This document shows positions 7,442-16,400 of a stretch of DNA of 64,000 bases, in pieces; position 1 is the first letter of the stretch; the number at the start of each line of letters is the position of its first letter. Below the pieces are notes generated by a model that saw only the letters and a program-made list of their open reading frames with translations, made no database searches and was not told where the DNA came from. The position numbers and the translations under genes were made by a program. This DNA comes from JBAZWE01 sp041658605. GTDB taxonomy: Bacteria > Actinomycetota > Thermoleophilia > BMS3ABIN01. The DNA lies in the NCBI GenBank assembly GCA_041658605.1, contig JBAZZU010000001.1:1-64000 (forward strand), given 5' to 3'.

Positions 7442-8731
7442 CTAGTTACCTCCTGACATCTCGACAGCATCGGCGGATTTTGGTATGCCGCCGTTGCTCT
7501 GAATGCTCTTGAGAGCCGCCCCGGTGCCATCCTGCACCGATGTAGCGACATCGTCGGGCCTTCTTGCTACACCGCAAGCGTGCAGGCCGGCGACTTTTTG
7601 CTGCGAATCCATGAAACCGTTGGCCTCGTAGACGAGATCGGCTGGGAGATTTGCCCCCTTGGCGGCGGGCTCCATGCCCGATGCGAGGACGACCATATCG
7701 AATCTGGCTTCCACCTTGCCGCCGCCGAGGATATCCTCGACTGTGACAATGACATCTCCTGTAGCCGGATCCTCTTCGATCTTTGCCACCTTGCCCTTGG
7801 TCATGGTGACATTTTCATCCGCCTTCACCTGCATGAGAAAGTCCTCATACTTGCCGGCGGCGCGCAGATCGATGTAGAAGATCGTCGCCTTGCTGTCTTC
7901 GGGATAGCAGTCCCTTATATAGGTGGCCTGCTTGAGCGAGGCCATGCAGCAGATGGACGAGCAGTAATCGAGATTGTTCTCATCCCGGCTGCCGGCGCAC
8001 TGCGCGAAAGCGATGTTCTTGACTTCCTTGCCGTCGGAGGGCCTGACGATCCTGCCCTTTGTCGGTCCGTTCGGCGCCGCAAGCCGTTCCATCATCACGT
8101 TGGTGATGACGTTCTTCGCGACTCCGAAGTTGAGGTTGTCGATCTTTGACGCGTCGTAAGGATTCCATCCCGTTGCGAAAACGACGCTGCTGACATCGTA
8201 CTCGACTGTCTTCGGCTGCATGTCCAGGTCGATGGCGCCGTATTTGCAGGCATCAACACACTTGGTGCACCCGGCAGCGCAGGCATTCTTGTCAAGGACG
8301 TAACGCATGGGGAATGACATTTCATGCGGCAGGTAGATCGCCGTAGTCGTGTCCATTCCATAATTGAAATCATTGGAGCGTTCTCCGGGACATTCCGCCA
8401 CACAATCATTGCAGCAGGTACACTTCTCGTTGACATAGCCGGGATTTACCTGAACGGTGACTTTGTAATTTCCCTCGCTGCCGGAAATGCTCTTTATCTC
8501 GGCCATCGTGTGGAAGCTGATCTTCGGATTCTGCTTGATGCGCTTGAAATTGATCTCCAGACCGCAGTATGGAGGGCATAGCTTTGGAAAATACTTGTGA
8601 AGTTGTGCCACCCGCCCGCCAAGATAGGCATTCTTCTCTATTATGACGGCTTCGAGGCCCGCTTCCGCGGCCTCCACAGCGGCTGTTATACCGCTGATAC
8701 CCCCACCTACTATTAAAACTTTATCTGCCAT
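7442..8731 (-). CDS. qmoA: QmoA, HdrA-like flavoprotein
   Basis: 429-aa FAD protein related to the HdrA subunit of heterodisulfide reductase, part of the Qmo complex that donates electrons to AprAB. The N-terminal dinucleotide motif is GGGISG (residues 9-14). HdrA-type Cys residues follow, including a ferredoxin-like stretch (CTCCNDCVAEC and CAAGCTKCVDAC) and the conserved CAGSRD and CSSICC motifs. Start ATG at 8731 has GGAGG upstream. It leads the qmoABC block; 173 bp with a stem-loop separate it from aprA. Confidence 0.95.
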   Translation of the reverse strand: MADKVLIVGGGISGITAAVEAAEAGLEAVIIEKNAYLGGRVAQLHKYFPKLCPPYCGLEINFKRIKQNPKISFHTMAEIKSISGSEGNYKVTVQVNPGYVNEKCTCCNDCVAECPGERSNDFNYGMDTTTAIYLPHEMSFPMRYVLDKNACAAGCTKCVDACKYGAIDLDMQPKTVEYDVSSVVFATGWNPYDASKIDNLNFGVAKNVITNVMMERLAAPNGPTKGRIVRPSDGKEVKNIAFAQCAGSRDENNLDYCSSICCMASLKQATYIRDCYPEDSKATIFYIDLRAAGKYEDFLMQVKADENVTMTKGKVAKIEEDPATGDVIVTVEDILGGGKVEARFDMVVLASGMEPAAKGANLPADLVYEANGFMDSQQKVAGLHACGVARRPDDVATSVQDGTGAALKSIQSNGGIPKSADAVEMSGGN

Positions 8732-8837
8732 AACGTCCCTCCTCGTGAGACTGTAACGCTAGAGGCTATCCGTGATCCGTGATGGGCAGTGAGGCTTTAT
8801 GAGAACTTACTGCTCATAACGCATCACGGCATTGTGA

Positions 8838-8871
8838 GGGCGGGGCAAGCCGTTGAAGGCTTGCCCCGCCC
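8838..8871 (-). promoter_or_regulatory. strong stem-loop between aprA and qmoA
   Basis: A perfect 14-bp inverted repeat (GGGCGGGGCAAGCC / GGCTTGCCCCGCCC) with a 6-nt loop GTTGAA lies 33 bp after the aprA stop. On the minus strand no T-run follows, so it is a poor intrinsic terminator. An mRNA-stabilising or processing hairpin that sets aprBA above qmoABC is more likely. Confidence 0.7.
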
Positions 8872-8904
8872 GTTATACTCAGTTCCTTACCTGGTCAAGT
8901 GGTT

Positions 8905-10905
8905 CTAGACCGGGGTCGGGGCTGCTACCAGCTCGACATACGCGACCTTCTTGTGCTCCCACGTGTTGGACTCCAGGTCGTACTTGGAGTTGGCGAAGCA
9001 CTTCCAGTTCTCGTCGTCGACGACCGGGAAGTCACCACGGTAGTAGTAACCGGGGTAGCGTGTCTCTTCGCGGAAGTTGATATGACGGGCGTGCGCCTCT
9101 GCTGCCCAGATGCGGTGCCAGTTCTCCCAGCAGCGAAGCAGGTCGTGCAGATCCGCAGCGGCGAGCCTGGCGGAATCCTCTTTGAGGACTTCGAGTTTCT
9201 TCAGGCCCTCGGCCAGCAGGCTTGCGCTGGTCGTGTACCAGGTGGAGCAGCCGCCTACGTACTCATCCATGATCTTCATCAGGCGGAACTGCAGCATCCG
9301 CGGGCTGATGTAGTTCGGATTGACGTCGATATTCTTCGGCGATGTCGTGTAGGAGTTGTACTTGGCGTAGAGCTCCAGCGGCGCATACATCTCAGCCACC
9401 AGATCGTCCACGCTCTCCTTGACTGCCGGGCTGTAATCGGCGTGATCCAGGCACCATGCAACCATCGACTTGCCGGCCATCCTGCCCTCGGCGTGCGAGC
9501 CGGAGGAGAATTTGTGACCGGAAGCACCTACGACGTCACCGGACATGAACAGGCCATTGACGGTCGACATGCGGTTGTAGCCCCAGGACCATTCTTCGGG
9601 GGCACCCGGGATGTCGCCGGGGCCACTTACCCAGAAGCCGGCACAGCCAGCGTGGGAACCGAGCAGATACGGCTCGGACGGCATGAGCTCGGACGGAACC
9701 TTGTCCGGCTCAACGTTCTGCGCGGCCCAGAGTCCGGCCTGCGCGATGGTCATGTCGAGGAAGTCTTCCCATGCCTCAGCCTCGAGGTGTTTGAGAGCCT
9801 TCTCGTCCATGGTCTCAGCCAGCTTGGCCATGGCCTTGTCGGTGTGCATCATGATGGGACCGTTACCGGCCTTCATCTCGATCATGGCCGCGTGGTTACG
9901 CAGGTTGGTGCCCATCGGGTTGTCGTACGGAGCGAACTGCTCGTGAATGATGTCAGCGTGCTTGACGCAGTAGTCCTCGCCCAGGGCGTTGGTGGCCTGT
10001 GCCTTGAAGAACAGGAACCATGCTCCAACGGGACCGTAACCATCCTTGAAGCGCATCGGTACGAAGCGGTTTTCCATCAGGGTCAGCTCAGCGCCGGCCT
10101 GGATGCCCATGGCATAGCCTGAGCCGGAGTTCCATACCGGGAACCATGCACGGCCCATGCCCTCGCCGACCGACCGCGGCCGGAAGACGTTTACGGCACC
10201 GCCGGAAGCGTTGAGGACCGTATTCGCCTTGTAGACGAACACCTTGTTCTCGCGGACGCTGAAGCCGATGGCACCAGCGACGCGGTTGGGCTCGTTAGAG
10301 TCCATGAGGAGCCTGGTGCAATAGACGCGTTCGTAGAGATTCTCTTCCATTCCAGTCGTGGCCTTGTTGAGCTCCAGCGCCTTCTTGGCAACCTCGCCGA
10401 CGATGGCCTTGTAGGACTCACCGTTGATCATGATCTGCCATTTACCGGAACGAACCGGGGTTCCGCCATCCTTCAGCGACGGAGCACCGGCGTCACGGGC
10501 GGCAATGCCGTCCATGGAATGGCCCTCGGCGTCTTTCTTCCAGATCGGGAGGCCCCACTCTTCAAACAGATGCACGGAATCATCCACGTAGCGCGCGAGA
10601 TCCCAGGTAAGGTCCTCGCGGGTGATGCCCATAAGGTCAGAACGCACCATGCGGACATAATCCATCTTGTCATTGTCACCGATGTAGGTGTTGATGGCCG
10701 AGAGACCCTGAGCGACAGCGCCGCTTCTCTCAACAGCGGCCTTGTCGACCATTACTACCTTGAGGTTCTTGGGGTTAGCCCAACGGCAAGCCTCGAAGGC
10801 AGCGCCGGCGCCTGACATACCGCCGCCGAGAATCAGAATATCGCAATCCACCTCTTCAACGGCCGGCTTCTCAACAAACTGGAAGCTGTTAGTTTCTTTC
10901 TCCAT
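8905..10905 (-). CDS. aprA: adenylylsulfate (APS) reductase alpha subunit AprA
   Basis: 666-aa FAD-containing catalytic subunit of dissimilatory APS reductase, which converts APS to sulfite and AMP. It belongs to the fumarate reductase/AprA flavoprotein family: the N-terminal FAD motif GGGMSGAG is at about residues 28-35, and the length and conserved blocks through the C-terminal helical domain match AprA. Start ATG at 10905 is preferred over an in-frame GTG two codons upstream because AAGGAG sits 8 nt before the ATG and only 2 nt before the GTG. It follows aprB by 29 bp. Reductive rather than oxidative direction is inferred from the neighbouring qmoABC. Confidence 0.96.
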   Translation of the reverse strand: MEKETNSFQFVEKPAVEEVDCDILILGGGMSGAGAAFEACRWANPKNLKVVMVDKAAVERSGAVAQGLSAINTYIGDNDKMDYVRMVRSDLMGITREDLTWDLARYVDDSVHLFEEWGLPIWKKDAEGHSMDGIAARDAGAPSLKDGGTPVRSGKWQIMINGESYKAIVGEVAKKALELNKATTGMEENLYERVYCTRLLMDSNEPNRVAGAIGFSVRENKVFVYKANTVLNASGGAVNVFRPRSVGEGMGRAWFPVWNSGSGYAMGIQAGAELTLMENRFVPMRFKDGYGPVGAWFLFFKAQATNALGEDYCVKHADIIHEQFAPYDNPMGTNLRNHAAMIEMKAGNGPIMMHTDKAMAKLAETMDEKALKHLEAEAWEDFLDMTIAQAGLWAAQNVEPDKVPSELMPSEPYLLGSHAGCAGFWVSGPGDIPGAPEEWSWGYNRMSTVNGLFMSGDVVGASGHKFSSGSHAEGRMAGKSMVAWCLDHADYSPAVKESVDDLVAEMYAPLELYAKYNSYTTSPKNIDVNPNYISPRMLQFRLMKIMDEYVGGCSTWYTTSASLLAEGLKKLEVLKEDSARLAAADLHDLLRCWENWHRIWAAEAHARHINFREETRYPGYYYRGDFPVVDDENWKCFANSKYDLESNTWEHKKVAYVELVAAPTPV

Positions 10906-10934
10906 ACTCACATCTCCTTATTTACCAATTTTAA

Positions 10935-11345
10935 TTAAGCAGTGAAGTTGAAGAAGCCTGGCTTCTTCAGTTCATCGAAGTTCGCTTCCGGCATACCTGC
11001 ATACGGATCCGTGATGCCTTCCGGACGCAGGTTGATCGGGAATTTGAAACGCTTGAGCGTTCCATTGCGGAACTTGACGGTCCACATAATGGAATCGGTA
11101 CCCCTCATCGGGATAACGGATGCACCAAGCGGAGCGAAGTCAGCGTAAGCGCGGACCTCGATTGCCTGCTGCGGGCAGATCTTGACGCAGTTGTAGCATT
11201 CCCAGCACTGTTCCGGTTCCTGGTTATGAGCCTTCATGCGCTCTGTATCCAGAGTCATCAGGTCGTGCGGGCAGATGTACATGCAAGCGGTCTTATCCTG
11301 ACCCTTGCAGCCATCGCATTTTTCTGTAATCACGAAACTAGGCAT
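10935..11345 (-). CDS. aprB: APS reductase beta subunit AprB
   Basis: 136-aa iron-sulfur subunit that carries electrons to the AprA flavin. Eight Cys in two groups (C10, C13, C21, C25 and C47, C50, C53, C57) bind two 4Fe-4S clusters, and the second group has the classic CWECYNCVKIC form. The C-terminal tail is the part that wraps around AprA in known structures. The ATG at 11345 is chosen over an upstream in-frame TTG, because AAGGAGG abuts the TTG directly but lies 12 nt from the ATG. Gene order aprB-aprA is the usual one. Confidence 0.96.
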   Translation of the reverse strand: MPSFVITEKCDGCKGQDKTACMYICPHDLMTLDTERMKAHNQEPEQCWECYNCVKICPQQAIEVRAYADFAPLGASVIPMRGTDSIMWTVKFRNGTLKRFKFPINLRPEGITDPYAGMPEANFDELKKPGFFNFTA

Positions 11346-11485
11346 ATCGTTTTCCAACCTCCTTGATTTTGATATTGCTGCCTAAACTGGTTTACTGCCT
11401 GTCCTGCACCCCCTCTCTCGGGATTAGTCATTTAAACTCTGATCTGTATGTATGTGGGCATCAGCGCGGAGCTGACAGCCTCGAA

Positions 11486-12700
11486 TTAAACGCCTTCTGA
11501 GTATTTGTGCGTCTTGATCTCGACCTTTTCGGTCAGTCCTTCGTAATATGCGCGAAGGATGGTGAGAACTTCCGGACGGCTGAAGTGGTCCGGCACGTCG
11601 TCGCCTTCGGACAGCATCTTCCGCAACTTGGTACCCGACAGCAGCATGCGGTCTTCCTTGCCGTGGGGGCACGTGCGCATGGAAGCCATGCCGTCGCACT
11701 TGGTGCAGTAGAAGGTCCAGTCGATCTTGAGCGGCTTGGTCTCGAGGGCGCCCTCAGGGATCAGATCAAAGATGTGATGCGCGTCGAAGGGACCGTAGTA
11801 GTCGCCCACGCCGGCATGGTCGCGGCCGACGATCAGGTGGCTGCAGCCATAATTCTGGCGGAAGAGGGCATGGAGCAGAGCCTCACGCGGACCGGCATAA
11901 CGCATGTCCAGCGGATAACCGCCGACGGCGCAGGTGTCCTTGACGAAGTAATCTTCGATGAGGATGTCGATCGCGTTCTGACGAACGTCTGACGGGATGT
12001 CGCCTGGCTTCAGCTTGCCGAGCAGCATGTGGATGAAGACTCCGTCGCAGGTCTCGATCGCGATCTTGGCCAGGTATTCATGAGAGCGGTGCATCGGGTT
12101 ACGGGTCTGGAAAGCGGCAACCGTGTTCCAGCCCTTCTCCTCGAAGATTGCCCGCGACTGTGCCGGGGTCAGGTAGATCTCGGGATATTCTGAAGGGAAG
12201 TTGGCCTGGGACAGGACCTTGACCGGACCGGCCAGGTTTACTTCCTCCTGGTTCATGACCATCGCCACGCCGGGATGCTCAATGTCGGTGGTCGTATAGA
12301 CCGTGTTGCACTCATGCTCCTTGTCGATCGAGTACTTCTCGGTGACGGTCATGGTCGCCATGGTCTCGCCGCTCTCCTCGGAAACCAGCGCGATCTCCTC
12401 GCCTTCCTTGATGCTGTCAGCCTGGCCCTGTGTGGTCGAAAGGGTGATCGGGATCGGCCAGAAGGTGCCGTCGGCCATGGTGAATTTGTCGCATACGCCC
12501 TGCCAGTCTGCCTTGGTCATGAAACCGGTGAGCGGTGTGAAGCCGCCGATGCCCATCATGATAAGGTCACCGACCTCGCGTGAGGAGATCCGAACCTGGG
12601 TAAGGCTCTTTGCCTTCTCCTGCTCTGCTGCGAGCTCCGCGCCAGCCAGCAGAAGCGGCATTAATTTCTTGTCTTTTCCGTGTGGATTAACCAAAGCCAT
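11486..12700 (-). CDS. sat: sulfate adenylyltransferase (ATP sulfurylase)
   Basis: 404-aa enzyme that activates sulfate with ATP to APS and PPi, the first step of dissimilatory sulfate reduction. The nucleotide-binding signature QTRNPMHRSHE is at residues 198-208. A later GRDHAG motif and a zinc-type CTKC...CPH site near residues 330-345 match homo-oligomeric Sat of sulfate reducers. There is no fused APS-kinase domain, as expected for dissimilatory use. Start ATG at 12700 has AGGAGG about 10 nt upstream. It lies between adk and aprB; the 140-bp gap to aprB shows no clear terminator. Confidence 0.96.
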   Translation of the reverse strand: MALVNPHGKDKKLMPLLLAGAELAAEQEKAKSLTQVRISSREVGDLIMMGIGGFTPLTGFMTKADWQGVCDKFTMADGTFWPIPITLSTTQGQADSIKEGEEIALVSEESGETMATMTVTEKYSIDKEHECNTVYTTTDIEHPGVAMVMNQEEVNLAGPVKVLSQANFPSEYPEIYLTPAQSRAIFEEKGWNTVAAFQTRNPMHRSHEYLAKIAIETCDGVFIHMLLGKLKPGDIPSDVRQNAIDILIEDYFVKDTCAVGGYPLDMRYAGPREALLHALFRQNYGCSHLIVGRDHAGVGDYYGPFDAHHIFDLIPEGALETKPLKIDWTFYCTKCDGMASMRTCPHGKEDRMLLSGTKLRKMLSEGDDVPDHFSRPEVLTILRAYYEGLTEKVEIKTHKYSEGV

Positions 12701-12757
12701 TAGCGTGACCCTCCTGTTAGTTTTTGTCCTGTGCCATTCACAATCAGTACCCGGGCT

Positions 12758-13405
12758 CTAGCTGAGGCCGAGCGTTGTTACGACGTTGGCGAATATCTCA
12801 TCGATGTTGCCGGTGCCGGTCACGGACTTGACGATACCCTTGCCGTTGTAATAGTCGATGAGCGGAGCGGTCTGGGCGGTATAGACTTCCAGCCGCTTCT
12901 GAATCGTCTCTTCCTTGTCATCATCCCTCTGATAGAGCTCGCCGCCGCATTTGTCGCATTTGCCTTCCGTTGCGGGAGCGCTGAAATAGAGGTTGTACAT
13001 CTGCCCGCAGTCCTTGCAGGTGCGGCGGCCCGTGAGCCGTTTCATGAGGTCTTCGAGGGGGACATCGACGCTGAGTGCGGCATCGAGTGACATTCCGAGT
13101 TTGTCGAGCATAACGTCAAGGGCTTCCGCCTGTGCGGTGTTGCGCGGGAAACCGTCGAGGATGTACCCGTTCTTGCAGTCATCCTGCTGAAGACGTTCCT
13201 CAACCATGCCGAGCACGACGCTATCCGGCACAAGCTCCCCCTTGTCCATGAAGGACTTGGCTTCCTTGCCCAGATCAGTTCCGGCTCCGACAGCGGCGCG
13301 CAGAAGATCGCCTGTGGAGATCTGCGGCATACCGTATTTTTCAATCAGCTTCTTGGCCTGCGTTCCCTTACCCGCCCCTGGTGCTCCAAGCAGTACTAGT
13401 CTCAC
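12758..13405 (-). CDS. adk: adenylate kinase (zinc-lid type)
   Basis: 215-aa kinase interconverting AMP + ATP and 2 ADP. The P-loop is GAPGAGKG (residues 7-14). The long lid contains four Cys (C130, C133, C150, C153) that bind structural zinc, as in Gram-positive-type Adk. Start GTG at 13405 is chosen because GGAGG lies 5 nt upstream and the encoded length equals the family standard; the open frame extends 19 codons further. As first gene before sat-aprBA it removes the AMP released by APS reductase, which fits a role in the energetics of sulfate reduction rather than a ribosomal-operon context. Confidence 0.96.
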   Translation of the reverse strand: MRLVLLGAPGAGKGTQAKKLIEKYGMPQISTGDLLRAAVGAGTDLGKEAKSFMDKGELVPDSVVLGMVEERLQQDDCKNGYILDGFPRNTAQAEALDVMLDKLGMSLDAALSVDVPLEDLMKRLTGRRTCKDCGQMYNLYFSAPATEGKCDKCGGELYQRDDDKEETIQKRLEVYTAQTAPLIDYYNGKGIVKSVTGTGNIDEIFANVVTTLGLS

Positions 13406-13956
13406 ACTTGCCTCCAATTTGATCGCATGAAATTCGGCTGACCTCCGTTCAGGCAAAAACAACCCGGGCCAACCTTATCTATTTTTAAGTCAATTAAGAC
13501 TGGAAGGACTTTTGCAGCGAGCAATATTATTAGCTGCCTGCCGCGATTTCAACCGCTAGAACCGAACCGCTTCGCTCACGGCTTCCATTCCTTGTCTGAA
13601 ACAGTTTTTGAGCGTCTAATACCCGCGTGTCTATGGCTGAAAAAGAGACCACAAACATTCAGGCTTGCGATGGTGTTACTTCTGGTTCAGGCAATGCCCT
13701 TAACGTCATGCATGAGCGCTTTTTTATTGGCACAACCCTGCTGGATACCACCGGGCGTATATTCTATACCGATGTTCGCCCGTCTTTCAAGAAGCAAATC
13801 GGTACTTTCTATTAGTCTTTCTTATTAGTCATATCAGGTCGAATTTCCCGAGAATGGCCGATTCCTCACATGAATCTGTATTCTCGTCGTGAGAGAGCAT
13901 CCTTTTCCTTAAAAAAGCCACAGGGAAGGCGGAACATCGAGACTACGGATGTCCTG
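13406..13956. other. intergenic region upstream of the sulfate operon
   Basis: About 550 bp without a supported gene. It must contain the promoter of adk-sat-apr-qmo (minus strand); an AT-rich stretch at about 13470-13540 is the likely site, but no -35/-10 pair is convincing. Two overlapping short plus-strand frames (13592-13828 and 13627-13815) have no Shine-Dalgarno site or recognisable sequence. Confidence 0.5.
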
Positions 13957-14709
13957 TCATTCCTCCATCCACATGGGGACATATTTCCAGGAGCCGGACA
14001 ATTCACGGCGAAGCTGCGCGTAAGCCGGCTCCTTCCTGCCTACAAGTGACCAGAACCTCTTTGAATGATTCAGGTGTATCGTATGGCAGAGCTCGTGGAC
14101 CAGGACATAACGTACCAGGCGCGCCGGCAGCAGAAGCAGCTTTTGATTAAGGCTTATGGTCATTTCCGGCGAGCAGCTGGCCCAGAGTGTTCGCTGATTT
14201 CTTACAATGGCCTCTCCAAAAGGCAGATCCAGCTCGGTGCTTATGTCCTCCAGCCAGGGTATGAGGCTTTTCCTGGCCTTTCGCGCCGTCCAGCGCCTGA
14301 GAGCGAGTGTGGCCGCACAGGTCTCGCTCGCGTTGCCGGAGACCAGCAACCTGAGGTCGGAGTGCTCTCGTGCCGAGGTACGGGCGCTGCCAGTCGATCG
14401 GTAGAAGACCGACCAGATCTCATCGATCGCCTCCAGGGTCACAGAATCAGGCCTGGCTACCGGCTCGGGGGGATTCAGCAGGCGCTGTTCGTCAGCCCAG
14501 CGCCGTGCGTTTTCGATCCAGCTCTTCTTCTCCCTGAGGATATCCGGAAGACGTTTACGGTTGAATCCGGCGGGAACGACTATGACGAGTCCGTTCTGGG
14601 GTGTCATGTTAAGGCGTACGGTTCTCGCGCGCAGGCTTTCACGGATCGAATATTCCTGAAGCAGCACGCTCTCGAGGTCAAATGACAGCTGTTCTTTTAT
14701 TATCGCCAA
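13957..14709 (-). CDS. YgjP/DUF45 (M48-like) metal-dependent hydrolase
   Basis: 250-aa soluble protein of the WLM/YgjP-like metallopeptidase group. The zinc site HELCH followed by HLNHSKRFW is intact (HExxH plus a downstream His), and the fold signature WASCSPEMTISLN just before it is typical. The family has often been annotated as a predicted peptidase; the substrate is unknown. The start is uncertain: the frame begins with TTG at 14709 and no clear ribosome-binding site is seen. It lies 54 bp downstream of tRNA-Ser(TGA) on the same strand. Confidence 0.85.
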   Translation of the reverse strand: MAIIKEQLSFDLESVLLQEYSIRESLRARTVRLNMTPQNGLVIVVPAGFNRKRLPDILREKKSWIENARRWADEQRLLNPPEPVARPDSVTLEAIDEIWSVFYRSTGSARTSAREHSDLRLLVSGNASETCAATLALRRWTARKARKSLIPWLEDISTELDLPFGEAIVRNQRTLWASCSPEMTISLNQKLLLLPARLVRYVLVHELCHTIHLNHSKRFWSLVGRKEPAYAQLRRELSGSWKYVPMWMEE

Positions 14710-14763
14710 TGATTTTTTAAGATGCCTGTCCGCAGTGAAAATCGAAAAATAAAAAGAATGTCA

Positions 14764-14858
14764 TGGCGGAGGGGGTGGGATTCGAACCCACGAGGGACCG
14801 CGAAGGCCCCTGCCGGTTTTCAAGACCGGTGCGATCAGCCGGGCTCCGCCACCCCTCC
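14764..14858 (-). tRNA. tRNA-Ser(TGA)
   Basis: Reverse-strand class II tRNA of 95 nt with acceptor GGAGGGG/CCCCTCC, G73, encoded CCA and a long variable arm. The anticodon loop CTTGAAA gives TGA, reading UCA. It lies 100 bp downstream of serS on the same strand. It completes the serine set of the window (GGA, CGA, TGA, GCT). Confidence 0.95.
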
Positions 14859-14958
14859 GCGGGGTAATTAATCCCTGGGACACCCTTGTCAGCTCCGACA
14901 TTATAACCGTGAATTCAGCGATAGTCGGAAAAATATAACAAGTCGTCCTGGCTTCTGG

Positions 14959-16236
14959 TCAGATGCTCCTGATTTCATCCACGCCCATGTAATGCCTAAG
15001 CGCTTCCGGCACGGTGATGCTGCCGTCTTCATTCTGATAGTTTTCGATGATGGCTGCAAACGTGCGCCCGACCGCGAGGCCGCTTCCGTTCAGTGTGTGG
15101 ACGAATCGCGGCTTGCCTCCGTCGGCGGGACGGTATCGAATGTTGAGGCGCCGCGCCTGAAAATCCAAATACGTGGAGCATGAGGATATCTCCTTATAAT
15201 CGTCATATGAGGGCAACCAGACTTCGATGTCATAAGTCTTGGCTGAAGCAAACCCCATGTCGCCGGTACAGAGAGCCACGGTCCGGTAGGGCAGTTCGAG
15301 GCGCTTGAGGATCTCCTCAGCGTCGGCGGTCAGTTTTTCGAGCTCATCGGACGAAGTCTCGGGGAGTACGAACTTGACCAGCTCTACCTTGTTGAACTGA
15401 TGTTGACGGATCAAGCCGCGTGTATCGCGCCCGGCTGCTCCAGCTTCACGCCGGAAGCTCGGCAGGTACGCCGTAACATGAATCGGAAGTTCTTCCTCGG
15501 TGAGCATCTCGTCTCGGTATATATTAGTGACGGGTACCTCTGCCGTCGGATTCAGGTAAAGGTCGTCGTCGCGCAGCTTGTACATCTCAGCCTGAGCGAA
15601 TTTTGAAAGCTGGCCGGTGCCGCGCATGCTGGCGCTGTTTACCAGTATCGGCGGGAAGAGTTCGGTGTAGCCGTGCTCTTCCGTGTGCAGGTTGAGGAAG
15701 AAGTTGATCAGCGAGCGTTCCAGCTTCGCACCCGGGCCGCGAAGCAGGGTGAAGCGCGATTCGGCCACTTTGGCCCCTCGTTCCTGGTCGATGATCCCCA
15801 AGTCTGCTCCCAGGTCCCAATGGGCTTTGGCCTCGAAATCGAATTTCGTGGGCTCCCCCCATGTGCGGACCATGACGTTCGCGCTTTCATCTGCACCCTC
15901 CGGAACTTCAGGCAGCGGCGTGTTGGGAAGATCGAGGACGATTTCATCGAGCCCGGTTTCGATATCGCGCAGGACCAGGTCCAGCGCCTTGATCTCCTCC
16001 CCCACTTTCTTCATGGCCGCTATTTTTTCGGAAGCGTCTTCACCGGTTTTCTTCGACGAAGCGATTTCGTCGGAGACCTGGTTGCGCAGTGCTTTCTTGT
16101 CTTCGACCTCGACGATGATCTCGCGGCGCTTCCTGTCAAGTTCGGCAAACCCATCAAGCGGCGCCTCTATGCCCCTGCGCTGCAGCGCCTTCAGGATTTC
16201 ATCCGGCTCATTGCGGAGCCTTTTTATGTCCAGCAT
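14959..16236 (-). CDS. serS: seryl-tRNA synthetase
   Basis: 425-aa class II synthetase charging serine tRNAs (and tRNA-Sec where present). The N-terminal ~100 residues are the charged coiled-coil arm that contacts the long variable arm of tRNA-Ser. The catalytic core shows motif 2 (SFRREAGAAGRDTRGL) and motif 3 (GSGLAVGRTFAAIIENYQ). Length is typical for bacteria. Start ATG at 16236 has AGGGAGAG about 6 nt upstream. Its own substrate gene tRNA-Ser(TGA) follows directly, and three other serine tRNAs lie about 13 kb away. Confidence 0.97.
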   Translation of the reverse strand: MLDIKRLRNEPDEILKALQRRGIEAPLDGFAELDRKRREIIVEVEDKKALRNQVSDEIASSKKTGEDASEKIAAMKKVGEEIKALDLVLRDIETGLDEIVLDLPNTPLPEVPEGADESANVMVRTWGEPTKFDFEAKAHWDLGADLGIIDQERGAKVAESRFTLLRGPGAKLERSLINFFLNLHTEEHGYTELFPPILVNSASMRGTGQLSKFAQAEMYKLRDDDLYLNPTAEVPVTNIYRDEMLTEEELPIHVTAYLPSFRREAGAAGRDTRGLIRQHQFNKVELVKFVLPETSSDELEKLTADAEEILKRLELPYRTVALCTGDMGFASAKTYDIEVWLPSYDDYKEISSCSTYLDFQARRLNIRYRPADGGKPRFVHTLNGSGLAVGRTFAAIIENYQNEDGSITVPEALRHYMGVDEIRSI

Positions 16237-16344
16237 AAATCTCTCCCTGGATCGTTTTGGGCGGTTTTCCAGACGCCTGCAGTATTCACGCTAAAGTCTA
16301 TCGGAATTCAAAGCGCCGATAAAAGCAGCCCTTCTTATTCTCAC

Positions 16345-16373
16345 TTTTTAACACGGGCTCGAGCGTCTACAAT
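16345..16373 (+). promoter_or_regulatory. putative promoter of the TPR gene
   Basis: TTTTTA and TACAAT are separated by 17 nt, 27 bp before the TTG start at 16401. The -10 is good and the -35 weak. Motif match only. Confidence 0.35.
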
Positions 16374-16400
16374 GGAATTAGGCAAAAAGGGGTCAATTCC

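Noticed and set aside
13592..13828. Two overlapping short plus-strand ORFs upstream of adk
   Set aside because: No ribosome-binding site, no family features and no neighbours on that strand; likely random within the intergenic region.
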